Source of the DNA: Symsagittifera roscoffensis
Lineage: Eukaryota; Xenacoelomorpha; Acoela; Convolutidae
DNA: 64,000 bases
Reading direction: 5' to 3'
NCBI RefSeq assembly: GCF_963678635.1
Contig: NC_087064.1
Coordinates: 17,473,802 to 17,537,801, forward strand
Both the position numbers and the translations under genes were made by a program. Positions 1 to 8,208 of this stretch are shown one piece after another; within the stretch, counting starts at the first letter, position 1, and the number at the start of each line of letters is the position of its first letter. The notes beneath the pieces are model-generated. The model was not told the origin of the DNA and searched no databases. It saw only the letters and a program-made list of their open reading frames with translations.

Positions 1-5
1 CGGAG

Positions 6-818
6 GTGCTTTTCAGATCACACGACCAGATGGGCCACCAGGGGATAGACAAAGTACAACAAAGGATACTTCACAGGTTTGATTGGCCAGGAATGAGAAA
101 AGCTTGCGAGAGATGGGTGAATGCCTGCCTGGCATGTCTCCAGGTAAAAGATCCAAGGAAGATGAAGTTTCCCCTCAAGTCCGTTGAGAGCTCAGAGTTC
201 AATGAAGTGGTGCAGATAGGCCATCAAAAAATCTGCATGACAGAGTCGGGATATAACCAGATACTGGTTATAATAGATCACTTCACAAAGTTGGCGGAAG
301 CGGTTCCGTGCCAGACAGCCTCGGCCGAAGAGACATGTGATCATCTGATAACGCATTGAATATCGCGGTATGGTTGTTCAATGACTTTCCAGTCGGACAA
401 CGGCAAAGCTTTCGTGGGGGACTTGACAAAAGAATTGATGAAGAGATCGCACATTGCTCAAGCACACTCGACGACCTATCATCCACAGACCAATGGGTTG
501 GTAGAGAGACAGAACAGGACACTGGTCAACATGTTAAGGGTGTACTGCTCAAGATACATGACGGACTGGGACAAATATCTGCCACAGGTAGTAGGAGCCT
601 ACAACAGTACACAGCACTCAACGACGGGCATCAGTCCTTTCATGATGTTGACGGGCAGGGAGAGCAATGCCTCTGACATTTTTTTACCCGGAATACGAAG
701 GGAAAAGGACGTCACCTCAGGCGTACGTGAAAGAAGCGATCAAAAGACAACAGGAGTTGAACGAGCTATGCAGGAGGAACACGGCGCAAGCGCAAATGAG
801 GCAACGCAGGAAATATGA
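6..818 (+). pseudogene. Ty3/gypsy integrase, element A (5' cut by window edge)
   Basis: Integrase inserts retroelement cDNA into host DNA. The reading frame begins with an H2C2 zinc-binding module (SHDQMGHQG followed by a C-x2-C near 132-145). The RNase-H-fold core follows, with LVIIDHFTK, the TFQSDNG second-Asp motif near 390, and the NGLVERQNR motif with the catalytic Glu near 500. Three defects are visible. The codon at the first catalytic Asp position (219-221) is GGC, encoding Gly. An in-frame TGA at 357-359 sits where element B's relatives suggest a Trp. A frameshift near 660-670 moves the frame into the ORF that starts at 667. The upstream RT/RNase H lies outside the window. The family call is firm; this copy is not a working integrase. 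Confidence 0.9.
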
Positions 819-2331
819 CGAAAAAATTTTACGAGCAAAGCCATATGAAGTGGGCCAATACGTGTGGGTCTTCCAAAATGTCATACCGCCCAAGGGAACA
901 AAGAAACTACTCAAGAAGTGGAGGGGACCATTCATGATAACGGAGGTTCATCAACAAGGACGGTTCTATCGCTTGAGTACTGGGCGAGCGGCACATTATG
1001 AAAATCTGAAGCCTCACGTCCCGTCCCCAGAGGATTGGTGCATACCGAAGGACATGGAGGGTCTTGAGTACCTGGTGGTAGAGCCAGCGTGTGAAAAGAA
1101 TGAAAAAGGCACCAGAGAGAAAAATGATGGTAATGAGAACTTGAGTCTGGACGACAACGAAAAGATAGGAGGGGAGTCTGATGCAGGATCATTTGTAGAA
1201 GAAGACTGGAACGACCCGGAGCAAGATGAGGTGCCGAAGTGGATGGAGCCGGATCGACCGATACCACCGGGAACCAGGACTGGCAATCGTAAACGCACCG
1301 GCATGAGGTACAACAGGTACGGGGATGACTTCTTGATCGATAAGATACAGCTAGACAAATTGGGCGAGGAACTACTGAGCGCGGGCGAACTGGAAGCCGG
1401 AGAGGAATGGCAGGTCATTGACGATGGTGGACACTATCCGCAGGAAGAGCACTCGACGCCGGAATTAGAGACGGATCTCGAGCAGAGTGAGATAGAGAGG
1501 AGGGAGAACACGAACTTGAGGATACTAGAGTGGATGCGCGATGTCAAAGACGAGAGCCACGAAGGACAAAGCATTCAACAAGTCGATGTATCAGCGGCAA
1601 ATTACATGAAAACAGAGGACCCTCTTTTCGGATGGACGGCAACAGACAGGCCACTGGACATTCCTCAGGACAATTCAGACCCGACAACATCGACGGGGAC
1701 GTCGATAAATATTTTTGTCCGGGGAGTGGGGGTAGGACTTACCCACACCGAAATATTGATGATAAAGAAGCTCAAGGAAGTGAGAGAAACAAGCGAACTG
1801 GAACTGGAAGAGGAAGAGCCGGAGCCTACCATAGGTCGGAACTTCAAAACGAAATTTGAAATACCCAATGAGTACTCGGAGAACATCATGATAACGGATA
1901 GTGACTTCATCCTGTCAAAGAGGACTAGCGCGATCTGCATCACGGCGGACATGATTTTCAAATCAAGATTGGAAGCTGACTTCAGAAGAGAGTACCAGAA
2001 CGTGGAGTTTCTGTTCAGACAGAGACCAGGACTAGGAGGGATGGCAGCGCTTCCACCATCAGTAGCACAAGTCCCGGGCAAATATCTGTGCTTCCTAGTG
2101 ACGAGGGTCAATGACAGGAACACAATTGATCCCGAACACGTGATGTTGGCACTAACAAGACTACGAGACTTCATGATTGAAAGAGGAATAACGGAGGTCT
2201 CAATGCCGGTGTATGACCCAAACAGGGGCAAACTGAGCTCGAGGGAATTGTACGCTATCCTACATGTAGTCTTTGCGGAAACTGAGATAATGGTGAATCT
2301 GCACAAAAAATACTACTTGAGCATCGCCTGA
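667..2331 (+). CDS. Integrase C-terminal GPF module fused to a macro-like domain (element A)
   Basis: Continuation of integrase after a frameshift; 554 codons in this frame. Residues 1-130 carry the end of the core and the C-terminal module with the KWRGPF signature typical of Ty3/gypsy integrases. Residues about 140-330 are an acidic, low-complexity linker. Residues about 399-550 look like a macro domain of the OARD1/Poa1 type: a TDSDFIL start, an ICITADM strand, a helix ending ADFRREY, a GKYLCFLVTR strand, a helix around LTRLRDFMIERG, then EVSMPVYDP and a terminal VFAETEI strand. The glycine-rich ADP-ribose loops of that family are poorly kept: the first reads KSRLE and the second DPNRGK. 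Binding or hydrolysis may therefore be altered or lost. Element B carries the same fusion in decayed form at 27310-27904, so it is a family trait. The fold call rests on reading alone. Confidence 0.7.
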   Translation: MPLTFFYPEYEGKRTSPQAYVKEAIKRQQELNELCRRNTAQAQMRQRRKYDEKILRAKPYEVGQYVWVFQNVIPPKGTKKLLKKWRGPFMITEVHQQGRFYRLSTGRAAHYENLKPHVPSPEDWCIPKDMEGLEYLVVEPACEKNEKGTREKNDGNENLSLDDNEKIGGESDAGSFVEEDWNDPEQDEVPKWMEPDRPIPPGTRTGNRKRTGMRYNRYGDDFLIDKIQLDKLGEELLSAGELEAGEEWQVIDDGGHYPQEEHSTPELETDLEQSEIERRENTNLRILEWMRDVKDESHEGQSIQQVDVSAANYMKTEDPLFGWTATDRPLDIPQDNSDPTTSTGTSINIFVRGVGVGLTHTEILMIKKLKEVRETSELELEEEEPEPTIGRNFKTKFEIPNEYSENIMITDSDFILSKRTSAICITADMIFKSRLEADFRREYQNVEFLFRQRPGLGGMAALPPSVAQVPGKYLCFLVTRVNDRNTIDPEHVMLALTRLRDFMIERGITEVSMPVYDPNRGKLSSRELYAILHVVFAETEIMVNLHKKYYLSIA

Positions 2332-2832
2332 GTTGGGGACACGGGGGTCTCGAGTTGGGTGTGAGGGAGGAGTCTTGAGTTAGGTACTGGGGTGCGGCAC
2401 AGGTAAAGGGATCTTAAGACGTGATTGGCTTTACAATTAAATTTTAAAAAAGAATAAACGATGCTAAAACATAATATGAATCTGCATGCTTTTAAGGAAA
2501 TTCCAATTGAATCGTTTTAAATAGAATGAAAATGATAAGATTTTAACCATACTGGTAAAAGGGGGGGTTTCTAGGTTAGGAGCATGACATGTTAGGTCTT
2601 AATGTGGTTTCTGTTTTCAGATCAAGTTTGAAAAACAAAGTTGAAAATCCAACTACACTCAAGCGAGAGACAGAAAGAGAAATCTTGATTGAACTCGCGA
2701 TAATCGACACCTACAGCAAGTGTTTGCAAGGGAACATTTCTAGAGAATTCTTGAGTTGGGTAATACTTGAGTCGGTAAGGTAATTCTTGAGCTGGTTAAC
2801 GTATACCTGTATACATCCCGAAGTCACAAAGA
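2332..2832 (+). other. Non-coding spacer between pol and the extra ORFs (element A)
   Basis: No convincing gene. The spacer holds an AATAAA hexamer near 2453 and a GTTTTCAG splice-acceptor-like string ending near 2620. Several copies of CTTGAG occur (2374, 2750, 2766, 2786), most followed by T(T/C)GG or CTGG. The same hexamer recurs after the last ORF at 10865, 10872 and 10890. The spacer could separate two transcripts, with a poly(A) site for pol and a promoter or acceptor for the next ORF. That role is inference. Confidence 0.4.
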
Positions 2833-5340
2833 ATGGCAGACAGATTCTGGAAATCCATGCCCGCGGCCCTGAAGAAGCCTACTCTTGATGAGCTGTACAG
2901 ACGCCTGAGGGACCTGGACTATACCCAGATAGACGAGAGAATGGCGGTAATGCTGAATGCCATCCTCCAGTTGGAAGACCAGGGTGAATGCAGGGAGTCT
3001 GCGACGGAGGCTGTCTTGATGATCGGCTACACCACCGAGGGTATATCAAACCAAGAACAGACCAGATGGTTGTCTTGGAATGTGGATGGAGGAGTAAGGG
3101 GCTTTGACTTGGCAAGGAATCCTGGCCTGAGTAACAATACCGAATATGGCGCAGGGGAAGTCCCACTACCAACTAGGCCAACAGCAAGATCTACAGGCCA
3201 AAGCTCGAGTAAGGTGCTATCGATGACGCGAGCACAACAGACGACCGAGGCATTCCCGGATCTTGGTGTTCTAAAGAACGAGCTCGAGAAGACGCAGAAG
3301 GAAAGGAATAAGGCGAACCTCGATCGGGATCAGGCAAAGCTGGATCGGGAGAAGGTTCAGCTGGAAAGGGACCAGGCGGTCAACGAGCGAGATCAGACTC
3401 TGAGGTTGCTGGAGATGCTAAAGGCTGAACATCAGCAGGAGCTAAGGGTGCGGGAGAATGCCGCGAATTGTGAACAACTGAAGTCGGAGTTGGAGAGAAT
3501 AGAACAACGACAACGCGAACTTGACGCACAGAAGGGAGCCAGGCCGAAGGAGCGAGTGGTTACCAGCTCGAGACCAGAGTCACGCATGGAGGTGGATGAA
3601 GTCCCCAGAGCAAGAGCACGGTTCAAACTTGACCGCGAGGCCCGGGAACACATGAGTGAAGGGTTGGAAGTCTGGATACCGAATGACGCAACGTCTTCCT
3701 TGCGTAGCCTAGAGACGCAACCCGTACGCCCGCTGATGGATGTGGTGCTGCCGGGATATACCCCAACCTCGACCTCGAGTGACAGTCAGGTGAGCGGCGG
3801 CTCATCGCGTCTGAAAGAGCTGGCAGAGAAATTACGACAGAAAAGTCGTGAAAGATCGACAAGGCCAGAGCTTCCCCCAACTTGGAGGGAACAGCCGGTC
3901 AGGAGCGTCGTGATCGCAAGCTATAAGAAAAATACAGAGAAGAGGTACCACAGGCATAATCGGCTGGACTGGAGTGCGGAACAGGGAGCCAGGAGGAACT
4001 GCTTCCATGACGCAGCCTGGGTGGAGTATCTTGCGCCACCCCGCGTGCCAGAAGGTGCGGTCCACCTGATCATAGGGGACAGCCTGGTGCGGGTGTTGAC
4101 CCGGATCCGGTCGCACTGGCAGACAGGAATCTTGAGTTTCGCTGGAGCGGCCACGCCACAGATGTTGGCGACGCTTGAGATGCTAGGGATGACTAAAGTG
4201 TACACGGTGACCTTGATGATCGGGACTAACGATGTATCAAGGGGAGAAGCAAGGAAAATAACGAGGCTGCACGACAAGATGAGTTGCCTTCTTGAGGAGC
4301 TGAGGATCCAGATGGACCCCATCCTGTTGACGGTATGTACCATCCCCTACAACATGATGTTTGACCAGCACGCCTTGGAGATGAACGAGAAGGTGCGGAA
4401 CCTAAACAAGGTGATCCGAGATATCCACTGGAAAAGTGTGCTCCCTGTCAGACTGTTGGACGTGGCGGAGCGCATGGAGAAAAAGGGATTCCCTGAAGAC
4501 ACCTCCAATGATGGAATCCACTTCGATAGGCCAAGGGGAGCGGAGTGGCTGAACGACGTCTTCCAAGAACACATAAACACGCTAGAGGCGGATCTGCTTG
4601 AGACAGCCCAATTCACGTTAGGACCACCCCCGAACCCACCATTCCTTGCCTCAAGGGCCTTGTCTGCTCGCTTGGGAACGAGAGTTGACACTAGAGATGG
4701 TTCGAGGAGCAACCAGGCCAGATTGCAGAGTGTCACGCCAATGGAGTCTGAGGAGGTGACATCATCAACACCTCCAGGCTCGGCGATATCCTCTGTGGTA
4801 GTGGCAGAGAACAAGCGGGAAAAGAGATCTATGGAGACCGCTCGCTTGAGATATCCTGAGAAGGTGAAAGAACTGGACCTAGAGGGTTTGGAATGCAGGC
4901 GAGAATTGGCGGAGACCCTGGGGATTGAACGAGTGTCGCACGAGGATTTAAACAGACATCATTGCGTGGACTGGTTGAAAGCTCATGAGCCACACTTCTC
5001 GAGAACGAAATTGATGGAGACCGCAGATCTGACCGGAATTCCCACAAAAGCGATCATGGGACCCATTAACTACAGACCCCTCAAGCTGTTGGGGAGTCCT
5101 GGACTCATAGTAGAACCCCCCAAACACGGAACAAGCATCGCCAGGATCAGGTTGGCGATCCCGGCACAGTTGAAAGTGGTGGACAAGCTACTCAATCCGG
5201 GGGAATGGAATTGCCAGATGCCGCTTACGAAGGCTCGAAGTTGGCGGAAGATCCCAGGTACGGGAAGCCCTGTGGCAGCACCCAGCTGGCCAAAACCCTG
5301 GCAGTTTATGATAGAGCAGATCCAGCTGCTGCGAGAGTAG
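2833..5340 (+). CDS. SGNH/GDSL hydrolase-like accessory protein of element A
   Basis: An 835-codon open frame from the ATG at 2833. Residues about 1-120 form a helical N-terminal domain matched by the element B ORF at 29062. Residues about 150-245 are a highly charged coiled coil (ERNKANLDRDQAKLDREK type heptads). Residues about 405-580 are an SGNH hydrolase domain. Block I is GDS with Ser417 (codon 4081), block II is FAGAAT, block III is GTND with Asn466 (codon 4228), and block V is DGIH with Asp560 and His563. All four catalytic blocks are present, so an esterase or lipase-like activity is plausible; the substrate is unknown. Residues about 670-790 are a further conserved segment (VDWLKAHEP) shared with B. 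SGNH domains are known in ORF1 of some CR1-type non-LTR elements, but here the host is an LTR element. The ORF end overlaps the next ORF in another frame, which looks like an indel near 5205. Confidence 0.75.
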   Translation: MADRFWKSMPAALKKPTLDELYRRLRDLDYTQIDERMAVMLNAILQLEDQGECRESATEAVLMIGYTTEGISNQEQTRWLSWNVDGGVRGFDLARNPGLSNNTEYGAGEVPLPTRPTARSTGQSSSKVLSMTRAQQTTEAFPDLGVLKNELEKTQKERNKANLDRDQAKLDREKVQLERDQAVNERDQTLRLLEMLKAEHQQELRVRENAANCEQLKSELERIEQRQRELDAQKGARPKERVVTSSRPESRMEVDEVPRARARFKLDREAREHMSEGLEVWIPNDATSSLRSLETQPVRPLMDVVLPGYTPTSTSSDSQVSGGSSRLKELAEKLRQKSRERSTRPELPPTWREQPVRSVVIASYKKNTEKRYHRHNRLDWSAEQGARRNCFHDAAWVEYLAPPRVPEGAVHLIIGDSLVRVLTRIRSHWQTGILSFAGAATPQMLATLEMLGMTKVYTVTLMIGTNDVSRGEARKITRLHDKMSCLLEELRIQMDPILLTVCTIPYNMMFDQHALEMNEKVRNLNKVIRDIHWKSVLPVRLLDVAERMEKKGFPEDTSNDGIHFDRPRGAEWLNDVFQEHINTLEADLLETAQFTLGPPPNPPFLASRALSARLGTRVDTRDGSRSNQARLQSVTPMESEEVTSSTPPGSAISSVVVAENKREKRSMETARLRYPEKVKELDLEGLECRRELAETLGIERVSHEDLNRHHCVDWLKAHEPHFSRTKLMETADLTGIPTKAIMGPINYRPLKLLGSPGLIVEPPKHGTSIARIRLAIPAQLKVVDKLLNPGEWNCQMPLTKARSWRKIPGTGSPVAAPSWPKPWQFMIEQIQLLRE

Positions 5341-6602
5341 TCATTGTGGCGGGATCGGACTTCGAAGGAACGTCTCCCAAGTTGTTCTGGCCGGAGACTC
5401 TGATATACTCTTTGCCAGGAGCTGAATTAAACCAGATGTTAACTCTGGTGGTGGCAATAAAGTCGGAGATGCCCTGTGAGCCTGAGTTGCTATTGTTTGC
5501 AGGAATGAATGATCACCTGCACGCGATGGGACTTCTTGAGCAGCTAAAGGGCAATGAAATTCCGACATCGAGGAAGATATGGGAAGCCATTCAGGCGTTG
5601 TTTGCAGCGATGAATGAAGTGCAGGAGAATGTTGTCTCGAGATTTGGATCCAAGACGAAGGTGGTGTTCACCACATCCCCTGGATACGCGAATATGCCAC
5701 CTGCCCTACAATTCGTGTACGCGGTCTTGATCCTAATAGCAGAGGGGAGCGAATGGCGGATTCTAATGGCAGCCCCCAATCGGGAGTTGGAGCCATCGAA
5801 CCTGAGGCTTCGCAAGTCAGAATTGGCGGCGGCATGGGCGGACATATCTCATGCACTGAGGGGCTTTTATGGACTAGCCGACATCCTGATCGTATTAGAC
5901 GAGGTGCTCTTGCTAGAGATATCGAACTTTGCCAGGCAACTTAAGTTCAGCCCAGTCATTGGGGACGATCACCCGGCGATAAGCCAATTGACGGCCAGCT
6001 TGTGGTTTCGGAGCATGGATGTGAAGATCACAAATACCACCAGCAAGTCTAGAGGTCCTAGTAACGAGAGAAGAAATGTGGCTGAGACGGAAAAGCAATT
6101 AGAATCGATGAAATATCGCTTGACGCAAGAGAATGGCTGGTGGCCATTTTTGACACCAAGGCTGGAGAACGCCACGAATAAGATGAGGGAGGAAGCGCCA
6201 CCCCTCGTGAAACAAGTCTGGAGTTTTCTGGAGAAACAATTGGAGCTGGCCGAAGTAAGAGACATGACGGTGGCTAGATTCGTCTCGGCCGCCAATGAAG
6301 TGACGATTGGAGGGTTCTGGAGAGAGCACGCCAAGGGTGAGCTGAGGACTAGGAGGGATCATGAGATTCTCAAGTTCTTGAGTCCTTGCTGGGAAAAGGA
6401 AATCATGGCAGGAGTGTTCGGCACCACGGCGACTATCTTTGGAGCCTTCGTGCAGGAGATACTGGGCATGCCCATCAGCCTGCTCTTGGCTTTGTACCTG
6501 GTCTACCCCAGAAACAGCAGAAGTATTTCACTGATGGCTGGGACCCCCTGTTCATCGGCTACACGGCGGCGGTCTACTTCCATAATAGCGAGGCGAAGGT
6601 AA
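5205..6602 (+). CDS. Second SGNH-like domain protein with hydrophobic segment (element A)
   Basis: This frame takes over from the preceding ORF, probably after a frameshift; its first ATG need not be a true start. Residues about 45-120 resemble an SGNH fold start: a VVIVAGSDFEG strand and loop where block I would be, then LLLFAGMNDHL matching block III. The block I order is GSD rather than GDS and I find no DxxH block V, so it is probably non-catalytic. Residues about 145-260 (TSPGYANMP, AAPNRELE, VLDEVLLLE) are closely matched by the element B ORF at 34119. A strongly hydrophobic stretch at residues about 400-435 could be a membrane segment. The frame is lost around 6500, where similarity passes to the ORF at 6386-7666. 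Compared with B, a block of roughly 300 residues is missing at this junction. Confidence 0.55.
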   Translation: MELPDAAYEGSKLAEDPRYGKPCGSTQLAKTLAVYDRADPAAARVVIVAGSDFEGTSPKLFWPETLIYSLPGAELNQMLTLVVAIKSEMPCEPELLLFAGMNDHLHAMGLLEQLKGNEIPTSRKIWEAIQALFAAMNEVQENVVSRFGSKTKVVFTTSPGYANMPPALQFVYAVLILIAEGSEWRILMAAPNRELEPSNLRLRKSELAAAWADISHALRGFYGLADILIVLDEVLLLEISNFARQLKFSPVIGDDHPAISQLTASLWFRSMDVKITNTTSKSRGPSNERRNVAETEKQLESMKYRLTQENGWWPFLTPRLENATNKMREEAPPLVKQVWSFLEKQLELAEVRDMTVARFVSAANEVTIGGFWREHAKGELRTRRDHEILKFLSPCWEKEIMAGVFGTTATIFGAFVQEILGMPISLLLALYLVYPRNSRSISLMAGTPCSSATRRRSTSIIARRR

Positions 6603-7666
6603 ATTCGTGGACGACGCAAGCGAAAAAGATGAGAGGTTCGCAGCCCCCCGGATATGAGGTGCGAAAGGTCTTGAGAGCTCTTGAGCAGGAGGGACTTGAG
6701 AACATGCTACCCATATGGGAGGATGGCAGGATGATCATGATGGAGGGGCACGTCGCATTGGTGGACGACATGAAATTTGCAACGAGAAAATACAGGGCAC
6801 CCTATGGCTTAGAACAGGTGGAAGTGAGACATGAGGGAAAAGAACTAGATGCAGCAGGTCAACTGCACGTAGCCCTGACGGAGTACAAGAAATTGGACCC
6901 TACGACACCATCACCACTGTCAGTACACACGCCTGGAGACAAGAGGAGTGGACCCGTCGAGGACCGGTTTAAGAAAATTCTCGAGAGAAGGAGACATGAG
7001 TCAGAAGAAGAAAGTATGGATGAAACTCTCAGTGAAACCGGTGAAGACATGGAAGTGGGGAATACGCCTGAACCAGGGCCATCAGGGGAGGAGCTCACCA
7101 CTCAAGAGCTGTTGAAAGACTTGAACGAGGAGAATTGGGCAGATACTGCCACCCCACCTCTGAATCCGTCCCCCCGGAAGAATCTGGAATTGCCATTGGC
7201 AAATGAGACCTTCAATATGGGGATGATACTCTTGAGCTCGGAGGAAAGGGAAAAAAACACTTTCGAAGGGAACAAGGACATGTTCCTGGGGTCCCTGAAG
7301 GACGATGCTTGGCAGGAGTTCTTGGAAGAATTCAATCTAGAAGTGGGCAGCGAGACGACGCTGGACAAATTCAAGGAGGAACTGTGGGACACAGTCGTGA
7401 GATTTGGAGAACCGCTTCTGATAGGAACGGGCCTGGATGAGAAGGCGAGAAAAGAGCTGCTGAGCAAGCTGGTAGAGCTGAGGAATTCACGATCGAAGAC
7501 TAGAGAAGAAAAATGTGAGGACAGCTCTACTCTGAAACAAAAAACTGTAGATAAAATAGTTGATGATATAAAAAGGGATAAGGTTGGGACTAGTAATATG
7601 ATTAAAAGTACTAATATCCTTAAGGCTCGAGCAGGGGGAGGCAAGAGTTGGAAGGATTGGGGGTAG
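6386..7666 (+). CDS. Element A accessory ORF, acidic, unknown function
   Basis: The real coding part probably starts near 6500 (KYFTDGWDPLFIGYTAAV), since upstream codons overlap the previous frame. A globular part to about residue 165 is matched in element B by 36674-36874 (MDPYFVGRNAAVLQY) and 36811-37030. It is followed by an acidic, Ser/Pro-rich linker (SEEESMDETLSETGED) and another conserved block near residues 300-350 (DDAWQEFLEEF), matched by EEEWEVHHRDH in B near 37430. The end is Lys-rich and AT-richer. I do not recognise the family. The fixed position between the SGNH-like ORF and the Cys/His ORF in both elements says it belongs to the element. Confidence 0.5.
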   Translation: MLGKGNHGRSVRHHGDYLWSLRAGDTGHAHQPALGFVPGLPQKQQKYFTDGWDPLFIGYTAAVYFHNSEAKVNSWTTQAKKMRGSQPPGYEVRKVLRALEQEGLENMLPIWEDGRMIMMEGHVALVDDMKFATRKYRAPYGLEQVEVRHEGKELDAAGQLHVALTEYKKLDPTTPSPLSVHTPGDKRSGPVEDRFKKILERRRHESEEESMDETLSETGEDMEVGNTPEPGPSGEELTTQELLKDLNEENWADTATPPLNPSPRKNLELPLANETFNMGMILLSSEEREKNTFEGNKDMFLGSLKDDAWQEFLEEFNLEVGSETTLDKFKEELWDTVVRFGEPLLIGTGLDEKARKELLSKLVELRNSRSKTREEKCEDSSTLKQKTVDKIVDDIKRDKVGTSNMIKSTNILKARAGGGKSWKDWG

Positions 7667-8172
7667 ACAGAGAGGTCGAATCAGTGATGATAGCCACAAC
7701 ACCCTCAAGCAGAGATGTGAAGACCCGCAAGAGGAAGAGAGAAGTGGAGGGATTGGGTAGTCCTTCAGTGGATGCTGTTTCGGAAGGAAACTTGAGAGAG
7801 ACGGCGCCCATGGTTTTGGCTCGATGCAAGACGGCGGCATACAAGAGCAGCTCGGAGCTCAGAAGACCACTTGAAGTAGAGAGGGAAATAGAGGTTTCCA
7901 CCAGTTCGACATCGGAGGAAGACTTCAAGCCTCAGAAGATAAACGTAAAGAGAGGTTCAACGAACGGACAGATATGGGAAGTGGATGTCGGCAAAAAATG
8001 GATCTCGAAGGCACACCAGGCCACGGGCAAGCAAGTGACGAGTGATCCATTGGAGAGGAACAAGACGAGGAACACCTCCCAGACGTGGTGGGTGGCCCTC
8101 GAGACATTGAAGGAAATGGAGGACTGCTTGAAGAAATTGGACAGTGGAGTAGCTCGCAAGCGACGCAATTAG
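7648..8172 (+). CDS. Element A accessory ORF, N-terminal part of the Cys/His ORF
   Basis: A 174-codon basic, Ser-rich frame with runs such as KTRKRKREVE that could act in nuclear entry or nucleic-acid binding (inference). It ends at a single TAG (8170-8172), but the same frame stays open through the stop into the ORF at 8209 with no other stop between. The two are best read as one gene interrupted by one nonsense codon, or by a readthrough stop. The element B counterpart (37465-37878) is also followed in frame by its next ORF after one stop (37876-37878), at a similar place. Confidence 0.5.
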   Translation: MEGLGVDREVESVMIATTPSSRDVKTRKRKREVEGLGSPSVDAVSEGNLRETAPMVLARCKTAAYKSSSELRRPLEVEREIEVSTSSTSEEDFKPQKINVKRGSTNGQIWEVDVGKKWISKAHQATGKQVTSDPLERNKTRNTSQTWWVALETLKEMEDCLKKLDSGVARKRRN

Positions 8173-8208
8173 GCCACCCAGCAAAAGGCCGAGGTTAATA
8201 AAATAGAA

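Noticed and set aside
5200-5345. Programmed frameshift between the two SGNH ORFs
   Set aside because: No slippery heptamer was evident at the overlap and other nearby junctions are plainly mutational, so an indel is simpler.
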